A stretch of DNA of 64,000 bases from assembly GCA_964020085.1 (NCBI GenBank), contig OZ026608.1:17501479-17565478 (forward strand), in the 5' to 3' direction. Source of the stretch: Micromussa lordhowensis (taxonomy: Eukaryota; Cnidaria; Anthozoa; Scleractinia; Lobophylliidae). The notes beneath the pieces were generated by a model. The model did not search any database. It was not told the origin of the DNA and saw nothing but the letters and a program-made list of their open reading frames with translations. Both the position numbers and the translations under genes were made by a program. Shown here piece by piece: positions 11,126-21,400 of this stretch. Each line of letters opens with the position of its first letter. Position 1 is the first letter of the stretch.

Positions 11126-13279
11126 ATGAGTAAACTGACTTATAATGAGAAGGCCAATTACTTGTTAAACAGTACTCCCGTGTGGAGTGGGGAAGGTAGT
11201 CCCCGTAGGGATGGAGAAAGGAGCTATGAATTTTCGAATCAACCACATGCGGAAGTTAGAAACACCCAAACCAAGAGAGGAATTTTAAAAAATATGCTTT
11301 ACAAGTTCATATGTGTGTTTTGTATGTCGTCTTAGCCGCACAATGGAAAGTATAGTGAATTTAATTAAAGCTACTTTCCTGATCGTACTGTGCACTCTCT
11401 CTTGCTCGCAACTACTTACATGAAGTAAATTCAAAGTTTCAAAGCAACCACCATTATGGATGCGAAGCGGTCGAAGTTTTGTGCTTCGTTCTTTCTCATA
11501 TCCCTTGATGAAACGACTTCGCAGCTGTAAATATCAATGAAGCTGCTGGAAAAATAATTTGAAAGGCCTCAGAGATGAGGTGTGTGGTTTGGAACCATTC
11601 TCGTCCCCAGTGCTACTCGTCTTAAAATGTCGTTGACGAGTAGCTTGAACCCTCCGTTTCGTCGACCACGTGACCAAAAGAAACGGAGGCTCTGGGGACG
11701 AGAATGAGTCGGAACCAACAATGTTTATAAGCATTAAAGTGCTGAGACTGCGCAGTACGGACTGAAAAATCATCTTTAAATATGTCTCGTGATTTCATAG
11801 CTTAGGTCAGGAGGAGGATTTTAATTCTTTTTTTTTGTTTCAGATATTCCTCGTATCCCATTGCTATTAAATTTAAGCTTGTTAAAACGACCAGCAACTC
11901 CAATGGCAACCTCGATAAGACCACGTGGCCTATCACGCCGTGATCACGTGTTGAACCTTCTACCACCGTTGACCGTTGTAAATAAAGAAGATGCGACACT
12001 ACATGATCGTTTATTCTCTGACGACCCTCCAGCAAAGAATCACCCGAAAAGCTTTCCAAGTAAAGTTCTTCGGCATCTCGGGGAATGGACATTTTATTCT
12101 GTTCCTACAAAAGGAGAACTCGCTCTGCTTGACAAAAATATGTACGATTTAGAAACCGAAACCGAAAATCCGAATAAAACTGAAGCCGAGGAAAAGAAGA
12201 CAGAACATGAGAAGCATACGCCTGGTGCACAGTCCCAATGTGCCGGTGATGACAAAAAGAGACTGGAGACTAGAAAGGGAATGACTCTGAAGAAAAAACA
12301 AAACCAACAAACGAAAGACGAGGGAAAAAACTTCAAAGCAGAAGCTAATGAAGTAGTAGAACAGCAAAATGCTGGGTTTTCACCGGAAACCACTCAAGGG
12401 GAATGTAGTGAAGCAAATTCTATTGAGAAAACAAAGCAAGTCGGAGGAAAGAATTGCAATAACGTCGAAGCTACAAAGATAAAAGCCAAGCGATTGTCAT
12501 ATGTAACTTATGCGCCTAAAAAACTGACGAAGAACGCGCAAGTGAAAAGTGTAAAGTCTCACGTACCACCAGCGCTTGCAAAGGTTGAAATCACGCTGAA
12601 AAAGTCACGTGGTAAAGTACTTGGCGGAGCAGAATCTGGTGACGAAATAACTACAGAGCCGCTGACAGTTGAAGGGTCAGTTGAAGGGCATAATATGTCA
12701 GTGCCAGGCTCCCACCGGAAACCCGGTCATACTAAAGAACGAACTCACGATATTGAAAGAGCTGGTACTCATAAAGAAGCGGTAAAAATAAATACAATTG
12801 AACTAAAAGATAGCGAAGAGGAAAGGAGAAACAGTTTTATAACATGTGACTCGGACACCGCTGATGTAAATGCTAATGATGGTAAGACAGTTCTGCCAGA
12901 GAAAGCACAGTTGAGGAATCCAAAGCGCTCTGTTATAAAAATTCCATTGCAGGAAATTGATAGTTCAGAGGAGGCTGATAACAACAACAGAGTAATCACA
13001 CCCAAAACCCAAGCGGAGCTGGCTATCAAGCCAGAAAACGTTGATTCAGAGTCAGCTGATTCTCCAGCTAAGGAACAATGCGAGAATGCAGTGAAATCTA
13101 CGGCTTCCCCTGAGAATCTTTGCGGTAATTTGGACAATGATGTATTGTGTGACAAGCGTGTCACGTTTGATCCGAACTCTGAAAAAGAACGAGAGAATGA
13201 GAAGAAAAGGGCAGAGTCCCAAACCGGGAGTAAAAATGAACGCAAACGGGGTGGCAAAAATAGGGTGAAATCAGGCTGA
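11126..13279 (+). CDS. Orphan Lys/Glu-rich protein with RVxF motif, two coding exons
   Basis: Proposed exons are 11126-11195 (ATG at 11126, ending GGAAG|GTAGTC in phase 1) and 11844-13279 (after a pyrimidine tract and CAG at 11841-11843). The joined frame is 501 aa, and the joint reads GED-IPRIP. The long second exon has a conserved-looking head of about 100 residues (basic RPRGLSRRDHV, then LNLLPPL and LGEWTFYS). A long, charged, low-complexity Lys/Glu/Ser/Thr region follows, probably disordered. KRVTFDP near the C-terminus (RVTF at 13157-13168) fits the RVxF docking consensus for protein phosphatase 1, although such matches are common by chance. The C-terminus is strongly basic. I do not recognise the family. 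The weakest part is the first intron, whose donor is not ideal. Confidence 0.6.
11592..11712. repeat. Palindromic MITE in the orphan-gene intron
   Basis: ATTCTCGTCCCCAG (11597-11610) is matched in reverse complement by CTGGGGACGAGAAT (11692-11705), giving 14-bp perfect terminal repeats. A related, degraded copy in the opposite orientation lies at about 52286-52378; it shares GCCTCCGTTTCTTTT and CACGTGGTCG and ends in GGGGAGGAGAATGA. Non-coding. Confidence 0.7.
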
Positions 13280-13309
13280 ATAATAATGAACAATTCACAC
13301 TTCATTTCT

Positions 13310-13640
13310 GATCTCGAGGGAAAAAAGTTAATTTTGTTTTCCGAGATATTCTAGGGAAACAAAATTAATTGGTTTCCCGAGGGACCAGTCATTAATTATT
13401 TGTTACATAGCACAACGAACGCAAATAATTCATGTGTAACGGCGGTCGTCGGTCAACATTCGTGGGAAACCGTGCACTGTTACCCTCTGACGTCATAGAT
13501 TTTTTTGCAATGCTGCCCGGCGGGAAACAACAGTTTTATTGTTAAATGTCATGTGACCTTGCAGTAGCCAATGAGTGCACGGGTTGTTGGAAAATGTAAC
13601 AATTTCTGGTATAACGAGCGAAAGGCACAATAGTTTCAAC
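13310..13640 (+). repeat. Dispersed repeat copy 1 (partner at 62.1 kb)
   Basis: This stretch shares with 62126-62490 the ordered blocks GGGACCAGTCATTAA, TTTGTTA-ATAGC, a CGTCATAG block, TTTTTGCAATG-TGCCCG, CAGTTT-ATTGT, and a block resembling GACC-TG-A-TAGCCAATGA. The order and spacing are similar in both copies. The family is unknown to me and non-coding. It begins about 30 bp after the orphan gene's stop codon, so it probably overlaps that gene's 3' UTR. Confidence 0.6.
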
Positions 13641-14957
13641 ACTGTTTCGTGCTGCCAAAAAATTGCGAGAAAGATGGGCGACAATTAATCTAATCGCAAT
13701 ACATTTTAGTTCTCTCAAGAGAAGACGATTCCACAAAGTTCTGCACACTGAAACGTGTTCGTTTCCCGCAACTGTACTCTCGAACTTTCTCTGTATTTTT
13801 TCTTTTATAAAACAGATCTGCTGCATGAAACAATAATCATTTGTTGTTTGAGGTTTGGCAAAAATGTCGAAATTTTTCAGTGGTGTCACAGAAATGTCAA
13901 ATCTCTTCAAAATTATCTAGCATGATAGGAATGCAATGCGTGCAAGGAGATAGATCTACACCAAATATTATCTGCCACAGCCACACAACACGTAAGTAAG
14001 TAACTCAATTCAATAACTGCTTTTATCATTCAGTCAGTGAGTCTGTTTATTTCACACTTTATTTAAAATTAAAACAGCTTCTGAATGTAGTGGGAAGTCT
14101 GTGTTTCTTGCGTTCTGCTCTGCTCGCAGAATATCAGGGACATTCAGATTAAAGAACAAATAAAAAGAACAAGTTTTGAAATCTGAAATGCTTGCACTAG
14201 ATTGTCATACCTCACACCAAACTCATCCCCAGATCCTCTGATTAAGAGTATTCTGGCAAGGAGCAGAGAGAAGTGAAAGTCCTGGCAACAAGATTAATTT
14301 TAAAGTAGAAAGTTGTACTCTTGTTCTCTTTGGTACTTTGGCCGGAAAATCTAATAATATTATTCACTCCAAACCATGGCACTGACCCTGGGCACTCTAT
14401 AATTTGGCAGTAATAAGTAAGTCTTGACATCATGTTTCAATGATACTAAAATTCTCAGTTCTAAACAAATGGCACATTCCAGACGAAGAAGATAGGACTA
14501 AATATTTTCGTGTCAAGGCAATGTGATGTCACACCTTAGGACTACATAGATTTTGCTTAACAGGTGCCCGAGCCTTCTCTCAACCATTATTTAAATACGG
14601 TAAATGAAAAGAAGTCACAATATCATAATAACTTTCTACCAGCTGTCTGCTTCAGTTGTTTTTCACCTTCTTTTGCAATTTCTGACTTAAACTAATTCAT
14701 TCCAATGTATTGAGAACTTCTTTATTTTGAAAGTCAGCCATCTAGATGATTTTTTTTTTCTTAAAGGCAAACTTTATCAATAACAAAAGAATATCTACAG
14801 TCTTGGTGTTAACAATCTTGGTTTTCCCTAAAAGTTAATGGTCCTTTTAGGCTTGCAGATCTGTTTTTCTCACCTACTGTTTGTCATGTTCTGCCCATAT
14901 TGTGTGTTTAAGAAGCAGGTGATTATCAAATTGCATCTATCTTCATTACTGCTTTCA
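13641..14957. other. Intergenic, no gene recognised
   Basis: The space between the orphan gene (plus) and the 3' end of MRPL55 (minus). Only short, unsupported open frames. The part near 14700-14957 should contain the MRPL55 3' UTR. Confidence 0.4.
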
Positions 14958-17900
14958 TTATTTCTTCTTCATTAAATTAGCCCACGATCTCTGATCATAA
15001 CCCGCTTCATCCTCCTCCTCGAGTCCATAAATTTTCTCAAGCTTTTCAGGTTTAAGTCTCTTCATTCTTTCTTTTCTTTCCTCCTCTGTCATGTCAGCAG
15101 GATTGATTGGTTGTGTTATTACTTTGTAAGGCTTATCGTGTCGAATGAAGTATGAAGAGCCATCTGGCTGAACGAGTCTGACTTTGTACATCCGAGAATA
15201 GACCTTCTTTGGAATCCGGCTTATTGTTGCACTGCAAGTGCTGGAATAGAAGAAATTGGATCATGAATGAACTTGACTCACTTGAACAGATAACAGATAA
15301 CAAGGGACCAACTATCAGATTCATTCCTTTGTTTGTAATGGTACAAATAAAGACATTTTAGTGTGTTGTGGAGGATGGGGGTGGGGAGAGGCTCGCTAAG
15401 AGATCTTCAAGTTGAACTATTCCAATTCCGGAATCATCAAATTTTCTCATAGGTAAGTTCATATTCCATAAAAAAATACCAGGACCATAGCTAGTAACAG
15501 GAAAACCGAGGAACTTGCCTCAGTCACATAATTATTTTTCATGTTTATTATTTATAGTGATCATAAACACTCTAAATATCTAGGAAGAAAATTTAAACAT
15601 AAACATTGCCTCAGTCAGAAGAGACTTGGAAGAAAATAGAGGACAGACAAACTTGGAAGAGAAAACTGGATGGAGCCAGGACAAGAAAACAATGCAAAGA
15701 TGCGAGTGCAAAATACCAGGAGGCCTGTAAGGGAGTAAAATGGCTCTGCAGAAGGGATAACAGGGATCATGTAAACTATCTGGCAGCCGGAGTGGAAACA
15801 GCAGCTACACAAGGGCACTTGAAAAACGCTTTACAACATCTCCAAAACGCTGAGCGGAAGATTAATAAACAAGGACAAACCAGTTAGAAATAAAGAGGGG
15901 AAACTGTTAAAATCTGTTGGTGAAGAGCTGAAGAGTTGGGAAGAACACTTGGAAGAAGTACTAAACTGTCCAGACCTGTGAAGTACTAAACTGTCCAAAG
16001 ACCCCTGTGACATCCCACCAGGGCCAGATTGGCCCATTGTCATAGAAAGCATTACAAAAGTAGAGATCCGTGCAGTGGTTAAGAAACTGAAGAATGGAAA
16101 AGTACCAAAGGTTAGATAATATACCATGACTATTTTTTACGACTATTTCTACTCCAACCCCCTCTTCCCCCCCCCCCCCCCCCTTTTGGATGGACGCTAG
16201 TCCAGGGAAGGGTTACCCATGAGCATCTAGTTCATCAGTGACCATTTATGGTATACTGCTAGTCGTGGGGTGTAGGAAAGTGTACCCTTTCACAAAAACA
16301 CAACGGGTACTTACCATTTAGCAGAAAAATCCAGAAATTTCGATTGAAGGTCAAATGGAACAGTAATTTTCCGGAAAATCAATTCAGAAAGTGTAGACTA
16401 CCTCCAGAGGTAGTCCTCTTTTTCTGTTCGCAATGGAACGACTGAAATTTCCTTACCACTTGGTAAATTTTCCAGTTTCCAGTCTCTCATCAGCCGAAAA
16501 CAATAATGAGAAATCAAATTGCAAATGGTAAGGGCCACCTCATTCGGTTGTTTTGCTGATTTTGGAAAAACCCTTAACATTATAGACCATTTCCGAGTTG
16601 CCTAAAGCCTCTCTTTCAAAGCGAGGCCTGGTGCACAACCATTCATATGAAAATGAGTTTAATTTGCATGTGAATGAAATCTCATTTTCATATGAAAGGA
16701 TGAGCACCAAGACTCGCTTTGAGAAAGAGGCTAAAGGTATTTCGGAAATGGCCTATTCAACGGTCATACGAACCAGTTTATTCATGAGAATGGTAAGCAG
16801 CCAATAGAATGCCCCAAGACAGCACTTGAGCCCAGACCACTCGATCAAAACAAATTGCCCACATATCCATATATGGATAGGACATAACCATATATGGATA
16901 TATATGGATAAGACAATATGGGAGTGTGCTCTATATGTTGCCCAAATTTTTAAAAGCGTTTTGTTGTTTGTAATGCACCAGTCATTGTTAAGCCCCAGGG
17001 AGGGGGGGCCGGGCATACCCCAGGGGATTTGACATTTTACCACTTTTTCATGTCAAATTCCCTACCCAGGGAGCAACAGGTGGTGTCAAATATCCCTTCC
17101 CTGGGGGGAAATTGCAATAACTGAAGATAACAAATAGACAAATTCGCCACCAACATTATGTTATTTCAGTGACCACCTCTACATAAGATCCTCCGCAATG
17201 CAGTGATTGCACTTCCAGTCAACATCATCAGCGCATACAGAGTCTGTGAATCCAACGCAAAACTGGTGATGCCATGCTTGGCATTTGTCACACCCAATCC
17301 AGTGGACCACTTTTACGTTCAAAAACTGTACCAATCTGCTTGAAAAATTTATAGTGTGCCATTTTTTATTGACACTACCAGTGATCAATCATATCAAAAT
17401 CTTACCTCCAGTCACAAATTCTTCGAAGTGAGTTGCCACCACTGATTTTCTCTTCACTCTTTTCACGTCCCAAGCTTTGAATAGCGGCATTTTAAAACCA
17501 AATAAAGCCAACAGTACACGATCCGCGAGAAGTCAAGTTGATTCGCGACGAGTCAGATGGCAAAGGCCGAACACAGCGACCTCAAGTAGTGATGGGTAAT
17601 ATTTTCAAAATGGCGGACTAGATTCCAGGCTCTTGTGAGATTTTGTCAAACTCCCCCACCCACGGGACGTTGTGTTATGTCAAATGTTTTATTATTCCCC
17701 ACCCACGGGAAAGGGATAAATGACAAATCCCCGAGGTATGCCCGGCCCCCCTCCCCTGGGGCTTAACATTGACTGGTGCATAATGGTTGAAGCGGCAAAT
17801 CACCGAAAAAATAATGTTACGTTGTACAGGTTACAAATTACTTTGATCGACATAAGGTTAGTTGTAATTGTAAGCGACTACGTATCAGCAAAAATTATCG

Positions 17901-18234
17901 CGATTGAACTGTATCTGGGAAGCATATAATTTTAACACACCTGGATTCTCTCCTTTCAAACAATACCATTCTTTCTCTGTTACAAAAAAACGACCTTGAT
18001 ATGGGTGACGTTTCATGGCCAGCAAGCAAACATCGGTGCAAACTTCTCCTCAAAAACAAACGTAAGGTGGAACTGTAGTTCAAGAAATAAGTAAAGAAAC
18101 AAAGAAAATCCAATAAATTAACATAAAATATATTTTGAACAAAGAGATCGATCCTAAAAAGTTAAAATCACGCTGCAAAATACCGATAAAATTGCGACAA
18201 TACAGTCATACCTCGAAGAGGCTATCGCCGCCAT
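14958..18234 (-). CDS. MRPL55: Mitochondrial ribosomal protein L55 (mL55)
   Basis: Two coding exons: 18234-18212 (ATG in AAGATGGCG, donor TCGAG|GTATGA) and 15240-14958 (acceptor TTCTATTCCAG, stop at 14958-14960). The phases agree: two bases plus one make a Ser codon. The product is 101 aa. It has a short N-terminus that could serve as a mitochondrial presequence (Ala/Ser-rich, then SRIPKKVYSRM, basic and without acidic residues). The L55 signature follows: V-LV-PDGSSYFIRHDKP, a Pro-rich turn (QPINPADMT), EEERKERMKRLKPEK and a C-terminal aromatic/basic tail. This matches the animal mL55 family in order and length. The protein is a metazoan-specific subunit of the mitochondrial large ribosomal subunit. 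The gene stands head to head with cystinosin (222 bp between start codons). Its 3-kb intron is filled with mobile DNA. Confidence 0.88.
15600..16112 (+). pseudogene. LINE fragment: linker upstream of reverse transcriptase
   Basis: The open frame 15606-15887 encodes motifs typical of the stretch between endonuclease and reverse transcriptase in RTE/Jockey-like LINEs (RKQCKDASAKY, KWLCRRDNRDHVNYLA, AATQGHLKN, AERKINKQ). After a frame change it continues as DKPVRNKEGK, then WEEHLEEVLN, and then (further disrupted) VIESITKVEIRAVVKKLKNGK, the usual lead-in to RT. No RT catalytic domain follows. It is a short dead fragment inside the MRPL55 intron, antisense to that gene. Confidence 0.75.
16167..16183 (+). 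repeat. Poly-C run (17 C)
   Basis: A homopolymer of 17 cytosines just after the LINE fragment. Length may be unreliable in an assembly. Confidence 0.8.
16583..16757. repeat. Palindromic MITE in the MRPL55 intron
   Basis: GACCATTTCCGA...CCTAAAGCCTCTCTTTCAAAGCGAG is matched in reverse complement by CTCGCTTTGAGAAAGAGGCT...TCGGAAATGGCC. The centre also pairs: CATATGAAAATGAG against CTCATTTTCATATG. About 175 bp in all, non-coding. A typical small fold-back MITE. Confidence 0.8.
16861..16914. repeat. CCATATATGGATA short repeats
   Basis: Repeated and self-complementary CCATATATGGAT units, three to four in about 50 bp. Simple local repeat. Confidence 0.6.
16974..17780. mobile_element. 807-bp TIR element with TAA target duplication
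   Basis: The left end TGCACCAGTCATTGTTAAGC and the reverse complement of the right end (TGCACCAGTCAATGTTAAGC) match with one difference. The match continues through CCCAGGG, a G-rich stretch and CCGGGCATACC. The bases TAA flank both sides (16971-16973 and 17781-17783), as in the TWA target duplications of PIF/Harbinger-type elements. The interior carries a two-exon minus-strand coding unit (17179-17490) rather than a recognisable transposase. Superfamily assignment is an inference from the 3-bp duplication. Confidence 0.75.
17179..17490 (-). CDS. Small protein with partial PHD finger inside the TIR element
   Basis: Exon 1 is 17490-17406: ATG, MPLFKAWDVKRVKRKSVVA, then a strong donor GGAG|GTAAGA in phase 1. 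Exon 2 is 17309-17179 (acceptor GTAAAAG). The joined frame is 71 aa. The second half, WIGCDKCQAWHHQFCVGF and then DWKCNHC, has the spacing of the later zinc ligands of a PHD finger (C-x2-C-x3-H-x2-C, then W-x-C-x2-C). The first ligand pair is missing. The N-terminal stretch FKAWD-KR--RKSVVA---EE resembles the start of a CIDE-N/CAD domain, but it is too short to be sure. Because the unit sits between the terminal repeats, it may be captured host exons or a degenerate transposon accessory gene. Whether it is expressed is unknown. Confidence 0.5.
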
Positions 18235-18456
18235 CTTGAATGTACTTTTGGAAGCCGCTGGTTTATACAGGGTATACAGCCGTCTCAGGTAGCTCATGTT
18301 ATCGCGTGACCCTCACGGGTCACTCACAAGAATGACTCTGCAGGAAAAAAGACGAAAATTCACACCTATATAAAGATATCATTGGACTAACAGACGTCAG
18401 GTGAAGAACTTAAAAACCACACTGGTCAATCCATCGGTTACTTTTGCATTTTGACA
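18235..18456. promoter_or_regulatory. Shared divergent promoter region MRPL55/CTNS
   Basis: Only 222 bp separate the MRPL55 start codon (minus) from the cystinosin start codon (plus), so both 5' UTRs and core promoters must lie here. It contains ATCGCGTGACCCTCACGGGTCACTC, read as a GTGACCC/GGGTCAC inverted pair (18302-18323), and TATATAAAG at 18367-18375, a TATA-like element suitably placed for cystinosin. These are sequence matches only. Confidence 0.6.
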
Positions 18457-21400
18457 ATGAATATGGATAAAATGTCCATGGTATTGCTCTCATTATGTGT
18501 CCTGCACGTCCGGAAGATTGAAGGTAAGCTAATTTTATCATTTAATGTACAAATTGTACATTAAAGTTTGGACGAGTTGTTTAATAAAAGTTTAGCCACG
18601 ACTGGTTGTATTCACCCAAGTAAGATTTCGCTAAAAGAGACGTAGGCGAAAAAGTACTCTGTAACTCCCTTTTTCAAGATTCCGTGATCGTTTCTGAACA
18701 TTCGGCAATTTCTGTGTTCGAGAAATGTTCTTCCATCTCACTGACTTAAAACTTTGTTCAGTTTTAATCAAGCCGCTTTTTTTCAATAGAGAAATCTCAA
18801 AAAGGCAGTAAACTTAATCTAAATTTCAAAGCAATTCACTCAGCTTTCTTTTTTACAGAGCTATTTCTGGTTTGTGATCTGAGGAACAAGAAAACTGCCT
18901 CATTTACTTAATTAAGCTTATTGCCAATTTGCCAAAAAAACTGATTACTGTGTACCTTAGGAGTGAAAAAAAATTGTTTTCGCTTTTCTACGTAAAAATA
19001 CACTTTGAACTATGAGCTTTCCAAAAAAGAAGGAAATTCAAAAATATTAAATATTCGGTAAGCTGTCCATGAACGGGTTTGAGCTGGGCTGTGGTTGTTT
19101 GTTCAGTGATTTCATTTTCATTTTCAAGCGCTGCGCAAAACTATATTTGCGCTAGGTGGGGACACTTTAAAGAGTTCCAACACAAAGGCGATTTGTCCAA
19201 TTTCAGTCAAATTTACACAGTTGAATGCTTGCAAAATTTAATATTTGTAAGGTAAAGTATATATGCCTGGAGAAAAAGACTTTGATATGCAATACTTTAA
19301 AAATTACTTAAATTATTTGTCAACTTCATTATTCGTAATAAATAAAATTGTGTTCATTTATTTTACTTTTTCAGCTGAAGGTATTAAACTTCATTTAGAC
19401 TCCTCTGATGATAAATTACAGGTTGAGAGATGTGGACATTTTGATCTTTCAGTAAGGTAATGTTTGAATGCCTCTGTTGAATGTGCCCCTGTCAAGTTTT
19501 ATGAATTTGTTAAATGTTCAGAATGGCTGAACAGCCTATTTTATTTTTCTTGAAAAAAGATGTTTTGGCACGTTTTAAAGGAAGGAGATTCAGCGGCCTT
19601 AATAATGGTTATAGCATGTGTTATGTTTCTAGAGTGGAAGAACACACTCGTGCACTCAAGATGGAGGGCACTAGAGAACACTTTAATGAGCATGCGCATG
19701 CGGCAATACCGCTGTATACAACATCTACATATCGTACTACATATCACCTCCTTCCTTAAATTCTGCACGGGCTGAACAACAAAGGTGAATTCTCAATAAC
19801 AAGGAGAACAACAACAACAAGAAGAGAAACTAAACTGGAGTTAGGCATGTCCTAAGCAATGATGCCTCTAATAAGTCTCTAAACGCTATTAAGAGTCATG
19901 AGTAATGTCCTGTTAAATCTCAGTGAGCAGTCCACAAGCAAGGCACAGTTTCTTAAATTTCCGTGATCAGTCTCTTTGGAGTTGTAATGACACGAGACGA
20001 GCGGCGTAGAACTGGAAGGCGTGGTGGAGGTGTCAAGTTGACTTTTGGAGCTGGCTGAGGTTCAGAAGCATCTGTTTGCATGGCAGCTTGATCAATCACA
20101 GGTTGAAGCTCTCTGTTTGCCTCTTGGGAGGAGTTTAAGGATTCTCTAGAGGCAGCGTCTTGGGGGCCTACGGTTCTGCGGAGGTCTGAAGACACGACCG
20201 GTGTTAAAGGCTCTTGGACAACAGGTGGAGCCCTACTGGGAGTGGGCACATGCGGAGCTGCAGTCTGGTTTTGAAGGGGGCCTTCCAGTAAGTCATCAAT
20301 ATGACGGCGCCACAGTCGGCCATCATCCAGTTGGATGCAGTATGAGAGCGGAGCATGTTGTGTAACAATAGTGCCTGTGCGCCACTTTTCTTTGGAGAGG
20401 TGGTCCCGTGCAAGAACTCTGTCTCCAGGTGAGAGTGTCCTGAATTTGGTGTGTCGGTCGTAATAGGTCTTCATCTTGGTTTGGTTGTTAGTGACATGCA
20501 AGCTGATGTCGGGATGGACCAAGGATAGTCGCGTGCGGAGTTCCCTCTGCAGAAATAGTTTGGCGGGTGTAGTGCCAGTTGTGGCGTGCTGAGTGCTACG
20601 ATAAGAGAGAAGAAAGTTTTGGATACGCAGTTGTAAAGTTCCATCTCCTTCTGATGCTTGCAGAAATTTCTTGAATGTTTGAACGAAACGCTCCGCTTGG
20701 CCATTGGCTGCGGGATGGTATGGTGACACTAATACGCGCTGTATGCCATTGAGCTTCAGGAAGTCCCCATATTCTTTTGATTGAAAGGGGGGTCCATTGT
20801 CGCTGACAACTTGCTTTGGGAATCCATATCGGGTGAAGAGGTTGGAAAGGACACTGATAGTAGCTGCTGCATCAGTGCTTCTCATGGGTCCTGCCACCTC
20901 GGGCCATTTGGAGTACGCGTCTACCAGGATAAGGTAATGTTTCCCTTCAGAAGTGGCAAAATCGACATGGACTCTCTTCCAAGGGCCAGAGGGCCATGTC
21001 CATGGGCAGAGGGGTGCTGCAGGTGGTGCATTCCGTGTTTTGGAACACTGCCGGCATGCACGGGTAATCAATTGAGAGTTCATGACGTCGTATGAAGTAA
21101 GGCTTGATATCTGGATCATGGCATTCCTGTATGTTCCAACCATTCTGTGTGAAAGTCAACACCTTTGCGAGAGTCATGTCATGAGCCGTATCTCTAGCAA
21201 TCTGATGGGCCTTGACGGGGTGCCGTGTGACTTGCTGGGCTGCAACATGAAAAATTGGGCTCTCAACGCTGGCATCACGTTTGAACTCAAGTGGAAGCCG
21301 GGATAAAGCATCAGCATTGGCAATGTCGCTGGAAGACTTGTACTTAATGTCATAACGGTAGGATGACAGCAGAATGGCCCAACGCTGAAGGCAAGAGGCC

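Noticed and set aside
12094..13305. Antisense open frames of 99 and 178 aa opposite the orphan gene
   Set aside because: They are shadows of the Lys/Glu-rich coding strand (Phe/Ser-rich complements) with no domain of their own.
14958..15191. Single-exon 77-aa version of MRPL55 starting at the internal Met
   Set aside because: The frame continues upstream to an acceptor at 15241 and joins in phase to an ATG exon at 18234-18212, giving the presequence expected for a mitochondrial protein.
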